DNA of 56,638 nucleotides from Actinomycetota bacterium (GCA_026393015.1 JAPLBA010000114.1:1-56638), one strand, 5' to 3'. Numbered from the stretch's first letter, positions 37,887-46,887 are shown. The notes: generated by a model not told the origin, from the sequence alone. A program made the numbers and translations.

Positions 37887-40438
37887 TGGGCGCCTTCATC
37901 CCAGTTCTTACCAACACCCACGTTCACATCTAACGTGACATCGAGCAGATAAGCGCCCTCCATTTCGCGAGTCACAATCTCTCGAACGCGATCCACTTCC
38001 CCGGGGGCCACTTCAATAATCAGCTCATCATGCACCTGAAGCAAGAGACGCGACCGCAACTTAGCTGCCGATAATTCTCGGTCAACGGCCAGCATTGCAA
38101 GTTTCACAATGTCTGCCGCTGTTCCTTGAATGGGTGCATTGAGCGCCATACGTTCGGCCATCTCGCGGCGTTGGCGATTATCGCTGGCTAAATCTGGAAG
38201 GAAACGTTTCCGTCCTAGAAGCGTTTCGGTATATCCCTTCTTTCGGGCCTCCACCACAACTTCGCGCAAGTAATCTCGCACGCCACCAAAACGTTCAAAA
38301 TAGTTCTCCATTAAATTTCGCGCATCACCGTCGGAAATTCCTAGTTGACCAGCTAAGCCGTATGCGGATAGGCCATACGCCAAGCCATAGGACATCGCCT
38401 TAATCTGGCGACGCATTTCAGGAGTCACCGCAGATGCATCCACGCTAAAGACTTGGCATGCCACAGTGGTGTGCAAATCTTCTCCTGATGCAAAAGCTGC
38501 TATGAGACCGGCGTCTTTTGAGAGGTGGGCCATGATGCGCATTTCGATCTGACTGTAGTCCGCAGTGAGTAGGGACTCGAAGCCTTCACCGGCAATAAAT
38601 GCTGCTCGGATCCTCCTGCCCTCTTCAGTTCTTACCGGAATATTCTGCAGATTTGGATCAACCGAGGAGAGCCGGCCGGTGGCTGTGACAGTTTGCGCAA
38701 GAGTGGTGTGAATGCGACCGTCATCAGCAATCGCGCGCTCTAGCCCTTCAACAATCGATTTGAGTTTTGAAAAATCACGATGGGTCCGGATGATCTCCAA
38801 GAAAGGATGCTGACTCTGAGTGCGTAACCAATCAATCGCATCGGAGTCTGTGGTGAACCCAGTTTTATTCTTCTTCGTTTTGGGAAGGTTGAGTTCGTCA
38901 AAGAGCACAACTTGTAATTGTTTAGGAGAGGCAAGATTAACTTCGTGACCCACCATCGAGGCCCCTTCTTCGGATGCCCGTTGTGCGATTCCCGCAAAGT
39001 TGCTGGAAAGCTCCGCTAACAGTTGACGAGATACCGCAACGCCCACTGACTCCATTCGATAAAGGAGAGCGGTGAGAGGCATTTCAAGGGTGTTATCCAA
39101 TTCGGCCAATCCCGCTCGCTCAATCTCTGGCTCGAGCACCTTCGCCAACGCAAGGACCGCTTCAGCTTCGGCGATGAGTGGACCATCCGTACCATCGAGG
39201 TCGAGCGCTAATTCGTCGCTTTCTGTCTCCACTGGATAGCCCAAATATCGTTCACAGAGTTCTGAGAGGTCTTCTACCCTCTGTCCGGGATTGACGAGGT
39301 ATGCCGAAATGGCGGTATCTCGATACACGCCGCTGATGTCATACCCATGCAATGCATGCATTAATGACTTGGCATTGTGCGCAATTTTCTTCTCCGACCC
39401 ATCGGCGAGCCATCCCTTGAACTCCGCCAAGGTGCCCACTTCAGTGCCCGCATTCGAGATTCGCGCCATGCGCTCTCCCCTGACGGCAATCGCGCTGCCT
39501 ACAAGCTCCACGCTCGTTCTAGATGAAATAGGTCGAGAAGTTTCTAAGATCTGCTCACCCACAATCAGGAGAGGCTTCACTCGCTCTCGAAGCGCCTTGA
39601 ACTCAAGCAGATCAAAAAGTTCGTGCACCGGCGTCGACTCCGCTGGCTTCTGAAGCAAATCTTGGATGCTGTACTCAAGCGGCACATCATGGCGAAGGGC
39701 TGTCAGATCTCGATTGAGTCTGACTTGTTCATATGCATCGCGAAGAGCGATGCCTACTTTCCCAGGGACCTGCTCACGCGACTCTAAAAGTTTTGAGAGT
39801 GATCCATACTCTTGAATCCACTTAGCCGCCGTCTTCTCCCCCACTCCCGGAATGCCAGGGAGGTTATCGCTGGGATCTCCTCGCAGCGCGGCATAATCCG
39901 GATATTGCAAGGGAGTGAGCCCATACTTCTCCTCAAGCGCTGCTGGTGTCATCCGCACTAAGTCACTTACACCTTTGCGCGGATAGAGCACTGTGGTGTG
40001 GTCGTCTATGAGTTGAAAAGAGTCGCGATCGCCGGTCGAGATAACGATGTCCATCTCGTGGGCATCAGCTTGAACTTTAAGGGTGGCGATGATGTCATCT
40101 GCTTCAAAACCCGGGATAGCAAGAGACTTCACATTGAGGGCGGTCAACACATCCCGAATGAGCTCCACTTGCCCCTTGAACTCTGCAGGAGTCGCCGCGC
40201 GCGTGGCCTTGTACTCCGGAAAGACTTCCGTGCGAAAGGTAACCCTCGATACGTCAAAGGCAACCGCCACATGGGTGGGCTTTTCATCCTTCATGAGATT
40301 GATGAACATTGTCGTGAAGCCGTAGACCGCATTCGTCACTTGCCCTGATGAGGTAGTGAAATTCTCAGGTGGCAACCCGTAAAAGGCGCGATACGCCAAG
40401 GAGTGGCCATCGAGGAGGAGGAGTTTTTGCCGGGTCAC
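37883..40438 (-). CDS. polA: DNA polymerase I
   Basis: An 851-residue repair and Okazaki-fragment polymerase. The N-terminal 5'-3' exonuclease (about 1-290) has LLLDGHSLAYRAFYGLP, FEADDIIATL, STGDRDSFQLI and LPGIPGVGEKTA. The middle domain (about 300-470) lacks the aspartate/glutamate pattern of a working 3'-5' proofreading site, as is usual in actinobacteria. The polymerase domain has motif A DYSQIEMRI, motif B RRQIKAMSYGLAYG, and motif C QVHDELIIE. The start is GTG at 40438, with TAGGAT 7 nt upstream. It is divergent from a thioesterase with 23 bp between them. Confidence 0.97.
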   Translation of the reverse strand: MTRQKLLLLDGHSLAYRAFYGLPPENFTTSSGQVTNAVYGFTTMFINLMKDEKPTHVAVAFDVSRVTFRTEVFPEYKATRAATPAEFKGQVELIRDVLTALNVKSLAIPGFEADDIIATLKVQADAHEMDIVISTGDRDSFQLIDDHTTVLYPRKGVSDLVRMTPAALEEKYGLTPLQYPDYAALRGDPSDNLPGIPGVGEKTAAKWIQEYGSLSKLLESREQVPGKVGIALRDAYEQVRLNRDLTALRHDVPLEYSIQDLLQKPAESTPVHELFDLLEFKALRERVKPLLIVGEQILETSRPISSRTSVELVGSAIAVRGERMARISNAGTEVGTLAEFKGWLADGSEKKIAHNAKSLMHALHGYDISGVYRDTAISAYLVNPGQRVEDLSELCERYLGYPVETESDELALDLDGTDGPLIAEAEAVLALAKVLEPEIERAGLAELDNTLEMPLTALLYRMESVGVAVSRQLLAELSSNFAGIAQRASEEGASMVGHEVNLASPKQLQVVLFDELNLPKTKKNKTGFTTDSDAIDWLRTQSQHPFLEIIRTHRDFSKLKSIVEGLERAIADDGRIHTTLAQTVTATGRLSSVDPNLQNIPVRTEEGRRIRAAFIAGEGFESLLTADYSQIEMRIMAHLSKDAGLIAAFASGEDLHTTVACQVFSVDASAVTPEMRRQIKAMSYGLAYGLSAYGLAGQLGISDGDARNLMENYFERFGGVRDYLREVVVEARKKGYTETLLGRKRFLPDLASDNRQRREMAERMALNAPIQGTAADIVKLAMLAVDRELSAAKLRSRLLLQVHDELIIEVAPGEVDRVREIVTREMEGAYLLDVTLDVNVGVGKNWDEGAH

Positions 40439-40445
40439 CTGATTG

Positions 40446-40455
40446 ATCCTAGGCT
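40446..40455. promoter_or_regulatory. Shared divergent -10 element, polA / thioesterase
   Basis: The bases ATCCTAGGCT read TAGGCT on the plus strand, ending 6 nt before the thioesterase ATG, and TAGGAT on the minus strand, ending 7 nt before the polA GTG. Both hexamers use the same central TA. The whole gap is 23 bp, which leaves no room for separate promoters or leaders, so both transcripts should be leaderless. Confidence 0.6.
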
Positions 40456-40461
40456 GAAGCC

Positions 40462-40887
40462 ATGAATAATTCAGACGATAACTCAGGGAGTCTCACTTTG
40501 GCGGAAGCTATCGCCGGAGACTTAGTGGGAAAGAAGCTCGGGATGAAACTCCTTGAAGCTTCGGCCTCTCGTATCGTGGCGACAATGCCCGTCGAGGGAA
40601 ACACGCAACCTTTTGGCTTACTTCATGGCGGGGCGTCGGTGGCGTTAGCTGAATCGCTGGGGTCTTACGGTGCGGCGATTCATGCCGGCCCAGGTAAAGC
40701 CATCGTGGGGCTCGACATCAACGCCACTCACCATCGCGCCGGCAAAGCTGGATTAGTGACCGCAGTGGCAACCGCTATAGCGTTGGGGCGAACCATCGTC
40801 AGTTATGAAGTAATCATCAGTGACGAAGAAGGTAAGCGACTCTGCACGGCGCGCATCACCTGCATGATCCGCGAATTAACGAAGTAA
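40462..40887 (+). CDS. PaaI-type hotdog-fold thioesterase
   Basis: A 141-residue hotdog-fold protein. The active-site helix region is NTQPFGLLHGGASVALAESLGSYGA (near 47-71), matching the HGG motif of PaaI/DHNA-CoA-type acyl-CoA thioesterases, followed by VGLDINATHHRAGKAG. Members with this pattern hydrolyse aromatic or short acyl-CoA esters, including DHNA-CoA in menaquinone synthesis; the substrate here cannot be assigned. It is monocistronic and ends 11 bp from the convergent livF. Confidence 0.87.
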   Translation: MNNSDDNSGSLTLAEAIAGDLVGKKLGMKLLEASASRIVATMPVEGNTQPFGLLHGGASVALAESLGSYGAAIHAGPGKAIVGLDINATHHRAGKAGLVTAVATAIALGRTIVSYEVIISDEEGKRLCTARITCMIRELTK

Positions 40888-40898
40888 TTGCGAAAGAA

Positions 40899-41612
40899 CT
40901 AGCCGCCGAGGTAGGCCTTCGTCACTTCATCGTTTGAAGCCAACTCACTTGCGTTGCCTGACATCTTGACGGAGCCAGATTCGAGAACATAAGCACGATC
41001 AGCCACATCAAGAGCCGCAAGCGCATTCTGCTCCACCAAAAGAATGGTGGTGCCTTGTTCGCGAATTTTTACAATCGTTTCGAAGATCAATTCCACGAGA
41101 ACGGGTGCAAGACCCATCGAAGGCTCATCGAGAAGCAAGAGCTCTGGCCGACCCATCATCGCGCGTGCAACCGCGAGCATTTGTTGTTCGCCACCGCTCA
41201 TCGTTCCCGCTTTTTGGGCGAGGCGTTCACGCAGGCGCGGGAAGAGTTCTAGGACGCGATCGAAATCTGCCGCGATCTCACTCTTGTCGTTGCGAAGGAA
41301 CGCACCTAGGTCGAGGTTCTCTGAAACAGTCATACGTGGAAAGATGCGACGACCTTCAGGAGATTGCGTAATCCCCTTTTTGACCACATCGTGACCCTGC
41401 AGGCCACTAATCTGCTCACCCTTGAATATGATCGTGCCACTCTTTGGGGCGAGCAGACCCGAAATCGTGCGCAACGTAGTTGACTTACCGGCGCCGTTCG
41501 AGCCGATCAACGTGACGATCTCACCCTTATCAACGTTAAAAGAAATGCCCTTAACGGCGATAATTTTTCCGTAGGCAACGCTGAGATCATTTACTTCGAG
41601 GAGAGTGCTCAC
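40899..41612 (-). CDS. livF: Branched-chain amino acid ABC transporter ATPase LivF
   Basis: A 237-residue ATPase, one of two that power the Liv transporter. Walker A is GSNGAGKSTTLR near 38, the signature is MSGGEQQMLAVARAM, and Walker B is LLLDEPSMGLAPVL, whose SMGLAP form is typical of LivF. It is last in livKHMGF and overlaps livG by 4 bp. Confidence 0.94.
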   Translation of the reverse strand: MSTLLEVNDLSVAYGKIIAVKGISFNVDKGEIVTLIGSNGAGKSTTLRTISGLLAPKSGTIIFKGEQISGLQGHDVVKKGITQSPEGRRIFPRMTVSENLDLGAFLRNDKSEIAADFDRVLELFPRLRERLAQKAGTMSGGEQQMLAVARAMMGRPELLLLDEPSMGLAPVLVELIFETIVKIREQGTTILLVEQNALAALDVADRAYVLESGSVKMSGNASELASNDEVTKAYLGG

Positions 41613-42406
41613 TTCCCTCTCCCTTCGCTCGCGGCCTTACCGAGGTAGGCCTCAATGACTCTTTGATTGCTTCGGATCTCTTCTGGAGATCCTTCTGCGA
41701 TCTTCTCACCACGATCAAGAACTGTGATGCGCTCCGAGACACTCATGACAACACTCATGTCGTGTTCAATCAGCAGGATCGCTACATCGCGAGCATCGCG
41801 TACCCGGTGCACGAAATCAACGAAGACACTGGACTCTTGCGGGTTCATTCCAGCAGTGGGCTCATCGAGAAGCAAGATCTCTGGCTTTAGTGCAAGCGCA
41901 CGTGCAACTTCAAGCCTGCGTTGATCTCCGTAGGAAAGATTACGCGCATACTCTGAAGCCCATTTGCCGATACCCACAAAATCAAGAATTTCGCGAGCTG
42001 AATCAAGCGCTTCTTTCTCTTCCTTGCGTTGACGAGGAGTGCGCAGGATGGTGGAGGTAATGCCCGACTTAAGGTGAGAGTGCATCGCGACCAACAAGTT
42101 CTCTTCAGCAGTCATCAACCCGAAGAGTCGAATATTCTGGAAAGTGCGAGCCAAGCCGATGGAAGCGATCTTATGTGGAGGAAGGTCGGTGATCTCTCGA
42201 TCTCCGAACATCACCTTTCCTTCGGATGGCTTGTAGAGACCTGTGAGGACGTTGAAGAAAGTGGTCTTACCTGCACCATTAGGACCAATGAGAGAGACCA
42301 CCGACTTCTTTGGGATGTTAAATGAAACATCATTTACGGCAAGAAGCCCACCGAATTGCACGCTGATATTGGAAGCATCTAATACCAACTCACTTGAGAG
42401 AGCCAT
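41609..42406 (-). CDS. livG: Branched-chain amino acid ABC transporter ATPase LivG
   Basis: A 265-residue ATPase with Walker A GPNGAGKTTFFN near 42, the LivG-type signature LSYGDQRRLEVARAL, and Walker B LLLDEPTAGMNPQE. The AGMNPQE form separates LivG from LivF. It directly abuts livM and overlaps livF by 4 bp. Confidence 0.94.
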   Translation of the reverse strand: MALSSELVLDASNISVQFGGLLAVNDVSFNIPKKSVVSLIGPNGAGKTTFFNVLTGLYKPSEGKVMFGDREITDLPPHKIASIGLARTFQNIRLFGLMTAEENLLVAMHSHLKSGITSTILRTPRQRKEEKEALDSAREILDFVGIGKWASEYARNLSYGDQRRLEVARALALKPEILLLDEPTAGMNPQESSVFVDFVHRVRDARDVAILLIEHDMSVVMSVSERITVLDRGEKIAEGSPEEIRSNQRVIEAYLGKAASEGRGK

Positions 42407-43606
42407 CTACTTCTCCTCCTCGTGTGCCGGCTTCATTTCTTCGTCGGCATCACCCTCGTGGAGGACCATGCGTAAACGCGATTCTGGAATGAGACCCTCA
42501 CGTTTAAAGAGAATCATCAGGATAAGAACTAGCCCGAAGAGGAGGAACGTAAAGGAAGGAAAATCGATATCTGTGCCAAATTGCGTATTAAAGGTATCGC
42601 CCAGCGCAGGCAATCCAGTGGAGTTGATCCAGGAAAGAATAAAGGCTCCCAGGATGACTCCCCACACATTACCCATTCCGCCAAGCACCACCATCGCAAG
42701 TAAGAAGATGGAGATCGAGAAGTTGAAACGCTCCGCATAAACACCGTCAACGTGCGTAGCGAAAGCCACACCCCCGATGCCACCGGCTACTGCACCGACG
42801 GCGTATGAAGCGAGTTTGGTGCGCATCAAGGGCACACCCATCATGCTGGCAGCGAGCTCGTCTTCGCGAATAGCGAGCCAAGCGCGACCGAGTCGACCTC
42901 GGCGCAGTTGAAGAGAAATGAAAACCATGAGTGCAGCCAAGAGAACAAAGATAACGAACTTTGAGCCAAAGTCGAAAGGACCCAGATCTTTCACACCAGT
43001 GGGAATCGGATCCAGCCGAGTGATTCCCTTCGTACCGTTTGAAAGGTTAAAGCCATTGATATCTTCACCATTAAAGAAAATTTGCGGAATTATTTCACCA
43101 AATCCGAGAGTAACCAGGGCTAGGTAATCGCTCTTGAGACGAAGTGTTGGAGCACCGATGACTACACCGAAGAATGCACAAACGGCCCCACCTATTACTA
43201 GTACTAACCAAAAGTTAATGTGGAGACCTGGCTCGGTGGAAGCCACCGAGGAGAGTCCGTGAAAATTCCACTGCTCGAAGAAGTTGGACATGAACCAACC
43301 AGCGCAGTAGCCCCCAATAGCCCAGAAAGCGACATAACCTAAATCGAGAAGTCCTGCGTATCCCACTACGACGTTGAGGCCAAGTGCGCAAATGACATAG
43401 ACAAGCGCTTCATTAATTGAGGTTGGCGGCAACCAGAGTTGCAAGAAATCATAAATAGGAAGCGGCAAGCCCTCCCAAGGAAGAGCATATTGGTAGACCA
43501 CAAAAATCACTGTGGCGACCGCGAGATAACCGAGCGCCCAAGTGCGGTGTGAGGCAGGTCTTCTGGTGGCCTTCTTTGCTTTCCGTGCTGCCCGGGTAGC
43601 CATCAT
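42407..43606 (-). CDS. livM: Branched-chain amino acid ABC transporter permease LivM
   Basis: A 399-residue permease with an N-terminal basic stretch, about ten helices, and the LivM segments ALGLNVVVGYAGLLDLGYVAFWAIGGY and LRLKSDYLALVTLGFGEI. The EAA-like cytoplasmic loop GRAWLAIREDELAASMMGV is near 245. An acidic tail (GDADEEMKPAHEEE) closes it. Its GC content and codon use look like its neighbours. It overlaps livH by one base. Confidence 0.93.
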   Translation of the reverse strand: MMATRAARKAKKATRRPASHRTWALGYLAVATVIFVVYQYALPWEGLPLPIYDFLQLWLPPTSINEALVYVICALGLNVVVGYAGLLDLGYVAFWAIGGYCAGWFMSNFFEQWNFHGLSSVASTEPGLHINFWLVLVIGGAVCAFFGVVIGAPTLRLKSDYLALVTLGFGEIIPQIFFNGEDINGFNLSNGTKGITRLDPIPTGVKDLGPFDFGSKFVIFVLLAALMVFISLQLRRGRLGRAWLAIREDELAASMMGVPLMRTKLASYAVGAVAGGIGGVAFATHVDGVYAERFNFSISIFLLAMVVLGGMGNVWGVILGAFILSWINSTGLPALGDTFNTQFGTDIDFPSFTFLLFGLVLILMILFKREGLIPESRLRMVLHEGDADEEMKPAHEEEK

Positions 43607-44670
43607 TACACCTTCTCTGTCGTTGACTTGCCAAGCAAACCAGCTGGTTTAAAGACCATAATGAGAATCAAAATAGTGAAGACCACGGTCTGAGACCACT
43701 TCTGTCCAAGGGCGATTGGCAGACCATCATTGAGACCTTGAATAATTCCAATGAGCACAGCGCCAAGAACAGCCCCGTTAAGATTGCCAATTCCACCAAG
43801 TACTGCGGAAGTAAACGCGATCAATCCCAACTGAAATCCCAGATTGTAATTTGTAGTGCCGGTGGTCTGTTGATAGAGCAGCCCTGCCGCGCCAGCCAAT
43901 GCGCCACCTATGGCAAAAGTGAACGAGATCGTACGATTCACATCGATGCCCATGAGGCGAGCAGCATCTTGATCTTGCGCAGTAGCACGCATAGCTTTGC
44001 CTTGACGAGTCTTGGTGACCACCCAAGTCAACAAGAGCAAGAGTGGTACTGCAACGAGCAGAAGAATGACGGTGTTCCAAGCGATATGTACTCCGCCTAT
44101 GGTGAATTCTGATTGGGGCAATACTTTCGGCCAGTTACGTGGCGTCGAGCCGTTCCACTTGATACCAACGAATTGAAGAATAAATGACACTCCCACTGCA
44201 GTAATGAGCGGCGCGATCTTTGGCGCTCGACGCAACCTGCGATAGGCAAAACGTTCAATCAAAATATTGAGGCCACCACAAAAAGCCATCGCGGCGATCA
44301 AAGCCGCTAGGAAGGTGAGCCAACCTGCGAGATTTGACTTCTCTTGTCCAAACCACACAGTGATGAAATAAGACGCAAAGAGCGCACCCAACATGAAGAG
44401 ATCTCCATGGGCAAAGTTGATGAGTTCAATAATGCCGTACACGAGGGTGTAGCCAAGTGCGATAAGGGCATAGAGCAACCCGTTACGAAAGCCAAGGATG
44501 AAAACCTGAGCAAATTGAGTGGGAGAGTTGATGATGTTGGTAACGATCCAGACCATGGCAAGCGAGCCAAGAACTGCTCCGGCCGTCAATTCAATACGGC
44601 GCCGTCTGACTTGACCGGGAGTTCCTTTGTACTGTCGCACCGCGACTTTCTCAACAGCTGCTTGAGTCAC
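43606..44670 (-). CDS. livH: Branched-chain amino acid ABC transporter permease LivH
   Basis: A 354-residue permease forming the channel with LivM. Visible parts are LIALGYTLVYGIIELINFAHGDLFMLGA near 75-100, the cytoplasmic loop RQGKAMRATAQDQDAARLMGI, and a conserved end including FKPAGLLGK. The GTG start at 44670 has GGAAGAGG upstream. It is separated from livK by 136 bp holding a hairpin, a layout often used to make more binding protein than permease. Confidence 0.93.
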   Translation of the reverse strand: MTQAAVEKVAVRQYKGTPGQVRRRRIELTAGAVLGSLAMVWIVTNIINSPTQFAQVFILGFRNGLLYALIALGYTLVYGIIELINFAHGDLFMLGALFASYFITVWFGQEKSNLAGWLTFLAALIAAMAFCGGLNILIERFAYRRLRRAPKIAPLITAVGVSFILQFVGIKWNGSTPRNWPKVLPQSEFTIGGVHIAWNTVILLLVAVPLLLLLTWVVTKTRQGKAMRATAQDQDAARLMGIDVNRTISFTFAIGGALAGAAGLLYQQTTGTTNYNLGFQLGLIAFTSAVLGGIGNLNGAVLGAVLIGIIQGLNDGLPIALGQKWSQTVVFTILILIMVFKPAGLLGKSTTEKV

Positions 44671-44737
44671 TTTGCCTCTTCCATTGTTACTTTCCCCTGA
44701 CGAAAATCTTCTCGAAAGGGAGCGTACTTAGTGTAAT

Positions 44738-44772
44738 GCGGGTGGTCCCAGAATATCTCTGAGACCACCCGC
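44738..44772 (-). other. Intercistronic hairpin between livK and livH
   Basis: GCGGGTGGTC and GACCACCCGC form a perfect 10-bp stem, extended inward past a 1x1 mismatch by CAGA/TCTG. It sits 35 bp after the livK stop on the minus strand. No T-run follows, so it is more likely a stabilising 3' end or leaky terminator than a full terminator. It could raise LivK over LivHMGF. Confidence 0.65.
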
Positions 44773-44806
44773 ACCCTATTACTAATACTTACTACTTTTT
44801 ACTTGA

Positions 44807-46048
44807 CTACTTAACCGTGATGACCTTGAGGCCAACTTCGGCGCCACCTTGAACGATTTCAATGGTGATGTCCTTATTCATGGTGTCACCATTCTTGTCG
44901 AAGGAGATTGCCTTACCAACAACCGACTTAGCAGCCGAGATCTTGACAGAGCTTGCCTTCTTGTAGACATCTACGCGAGTACCATTTGAGCGAGAAATCG
45001 CATCCATGATTGACTGCATAGCTGCGGCACCGTAAACGGAGAACGCACCTGTTGGCTCGTGCTTGTACTCCTTCTTGTAATCAGCAAGGAACTTAGCTGC
45101 AGCTCCAGCCTTAGGGAAGAAGTCGATTGCAAGACCAGTGAAGGAGAGGTAAGCGCCATCGGCTTCCTTGAGAGCAAGGAAGTCTGGGTAACCGGTGAAG
45201 CCATCTGGTGCCATCAACTTAACGGCCTTGTTGTCGCCAAGGATTTTGACCTTGTCTTTCACAAGTTGTCCGCCGTTGAGGTCGAAGATTCCACCGATGT
45301 AGATCATGTCAGGCGAAAGAGCCTTGATCTTGGTGAAGAGGGCTTCGTAGTTAGGTTGCTTGTCATCCCAGCCTTCGCCAGCGGTGCCATCAGAGAGAAC
45401 GGTAAGACCGATCTTCTTAGCTTCAGTGGTGAATGCTTGGGCAACGCCTTGACCATAGGTTTGACGATCGTTGAGAACGTAAACCTTCTTGACACCGACG
45501 CTCATCGCAAAGTTAGCAGCAGCTGATCCTTGGTTGTCATCAGTGGTGACAACTCGGAAGTAGTTGCGCTTGCCAGTTGGGTAGTACTTCTCTGGCTCGC
45601 CTGGGTTCCATGGCTTAGTGAGGCCTGGGTTGGTGTTGGCGTTAGAAATCATGAGCATTGGACCCTTTGGATCTTGGTTCAACACTGGAACGATGATCTT
45701 TGCGCAACCTGAGTTGTAGGTACCCATGACAGCAACTTCGCTGCGAGCAGCAACGTGTGCTTGTGCGTTCTTTGCACATTGTGCGTCATCCCATGAGCCC
45801 TTGGCCGCGGTGGAATTGTCGTAATACTTGAGTTTGATGTTGTACTTGCCGGCTTTGCCGCCAGCTTGCTTGAGAAGAAGAGCAACTGCTTCGTTAGTGG
45901 TATCACTCTGGTCCTTCGAGCCACCCTGCAGAGGTAGATCGGTAGCGACCACGAGAGTGGTTGCGCCCTGTGCTTGAGTCGTCATCACAACGCTCATGGC
46001 AACAGCAACTGCACCAACTGCAGCAAGCGCCTTGAGTTTCTTTGTCAT
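44807..46048 (-). CDS. livK: Branched-chain amino acid-binding protein LivK
   Basis: A 413-residue substrate-binding protein for the Liv transporter. The N terminus MTKKLKALAAVGAVAVAMSVV is a signal sequence, with TTQAQGA following as a plausible signal peptidase I site; no lipobox cysteine is present, which is unusual because Gram-positive binding proteins are normally lipoproteins. The periplasmic-binding fold type I is recognisable in VVATDLPLQGGSKDQS, VAVMGTYNSGCAKIIVPVLNQ and VKKVYVLNDRQTYGQGVAQ. I start at the ATG at 46048, with GGAAGG upstream, rather than the longer frame. Specific ligand not proven. Confidence 0.92.
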   Translation of the reverse strand: MTKKLKALAAVGAVAVAMSVVMTTQAQGATTLVVATDLPLQGGSKDQSDTTNEAVALLLKQAGGKAGKYNIKLKYYDNSTAAKGSWDDAQCAKNAQAHVAARSEVAVMGTYNSGCAKIIVPVLNQDPKGPMLMISNANTNPGLTKPWNPGEPEKYYPTGKRNYFRVVTTDDNQGSAAANFAMSVGVKKVYVLNDRQTYGQGVAQAFTTEAKKIGLTVLSDGTAGEGWDDKQPNYEALFTKIKALSPDMIYIGGIFDLNGGQLVKDKVKILGDNKAVKLMAPDGFTGYPDFLALKEADGAYLSFTGLAIDFFPKAGAAAKFLADYKKEYKHEPTGAFSVYGAAAMQSIMDAISRSNGTRVDVYKKASSVKISAAKSVVGKAISFDKNGDTMNKDITIEIVQGGAEVGLKVITVK

Positions 46049-46278
46049 ATGTTCCCTTCCGGAAGTGGCGATGTGATTCCTAACCAGGGGCCGTGAGGTG
46101 ACTTTGCACCACACGTTCACATCATTGGTAGGGAAAGTATGCCAAAGGAAGTCAAAAAGACCACCTTTGAACTTCTACGATGGTGTCGACCTTTACTTTA
46201 TATAGGCCATATCGGACATATAACCTATTTATCACTTTAAAGTCGGACAATTCCCGGGAGAGTGGCCAAGCCAGCTCG
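46049..46278 (-). promoter_or_regulatory. livK upstream region, no gene seen
   Basis: This 230-bp gap separates pdtaR from livK and is AT-rich between about 46150 and 46250. On the minus strand TTGTCC-N17-TAGGTT near 46225-46255 is one candidate promoter, and other TA-rich hexamers follow; I cannot choose. Nothing else is recognisable. A leader of over 100 nt is possible, with GGAAGG as ribosome-binding site. Confidence 0.4.
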
Positions 46279-46875
46279 TCAACTTCCGTACTCCTCGATC
46301 AGGCTCTTTGCAACCTCTCCCATGGTCGAGCGCTGGTCCATCGCCCGCCGTTGGATCGTCTTAAATGACTCTGACTCGGAGAGCTGCTGATGTTCCATGA
46401 GGATCGCCTTAGCACGATCGATATCTTTCCGAGCGGCCAATCGCTCCCCGAGATCGGCCACCTCGCCTTCCAGCGCGATGATCTCTTGATGTCTGGTCAC
46501 GGCGATCTCGATCGCCGGAACTAAATCGGGCAACGAAAAAGGCTTCACCAGGTATGCCATCGCGCCGGCATCTCGCGCACGTTCCACTAATTCACTCTGA
46601 CTAAATGCAGTCAACATGAGAACTGGCGCAATGCGCGCAGCCACGATCTGCTCGGCTGCCGTAATGCCATCCATCACAGGCATTTTCACGTCCAAGATGA
46701 CCAGGTCGGGTCGCAATTCAAAGGCAAGTGCAAGAGCGGCCTCGCCATCTGCCGCCTGGCCGACTACGTCGTATCCGGCCTCGGTCAGCATTTCCACGAG
46801 ATCTAGCCGAATCAACGCTTCATCTTCGGCCACCACAACGCGATGGCGAGATGCACGCTCAGGATTCAATTGCAC
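46279..46875 (-). CDS. pdtaR: PdtaR-type response regulator with ANTAR RNA-binding domain
   Basis: A 198-residue regulator. The receiver domain (about 10-130) has the acidic pair AEDEALIR, the phospho-acceptor Asp in VILDVKMPVMDG (near 62), TAFS and the conserved Lys in LVKPFS. The C-terminal ANTAR domain (about 140-198) has RKDIDRAKAILMEHQQLSESES and AMDQRSTMGEVA. ANTAR proteins bind paired hairpins in target transcripts and block termination. The GTG start at 46875 has TAGGCT 6 nt upstream, so it is probably leaderless and monocistronic. The partner histidine kinase is not in the window. Confidence 0.94.
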   Translation of the reverse strand: MQLNPERASRHRVVVAEDEALIRLDLVEMLTEAGYDVVGQAADGEAALALAFELRPDLVILDVKMPVMDGITAAEQIVAARIAPVLMLTAFSQSELVERARDAGAMAYLVKPFSLPDLVPAIEIAVTRHQEIIALEGEVADLGERLAARKDIDRAKAILMEHQQLSESESFKTIQRRAMDQRSTMGEVAKSLIEEYGS

Positions 46876-46881
46876 GGTGCC

Positions 46882-46887
46882 AGCCTA
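46882..46887 (-). promoter_or_regulatory. -10 element for pdtaR
   Basis: TAGGCT on the minus strand ends exactly 6 nt before the GTG start at 46875. Hexamer and spacing are identical to coaE and the thioesterase at 40462. Confidence 0.55.

Noticed and set aside
37883-40438. Possible inactivating damage in polA proofreading domain
   Set aside because: Loss of the 3'-5' exonuclease residues is the norm in actinobacterial DNA polymerase I and is not specific to this genome.
46250-46275. Sequence reading GGGAGAGTGGCCAAGCC, resembling the start of a tRNA-Ser
   Set aside because: No anticodon arm, T arm or acceptor partner follows; the stretch runs into the end of pdtaR.
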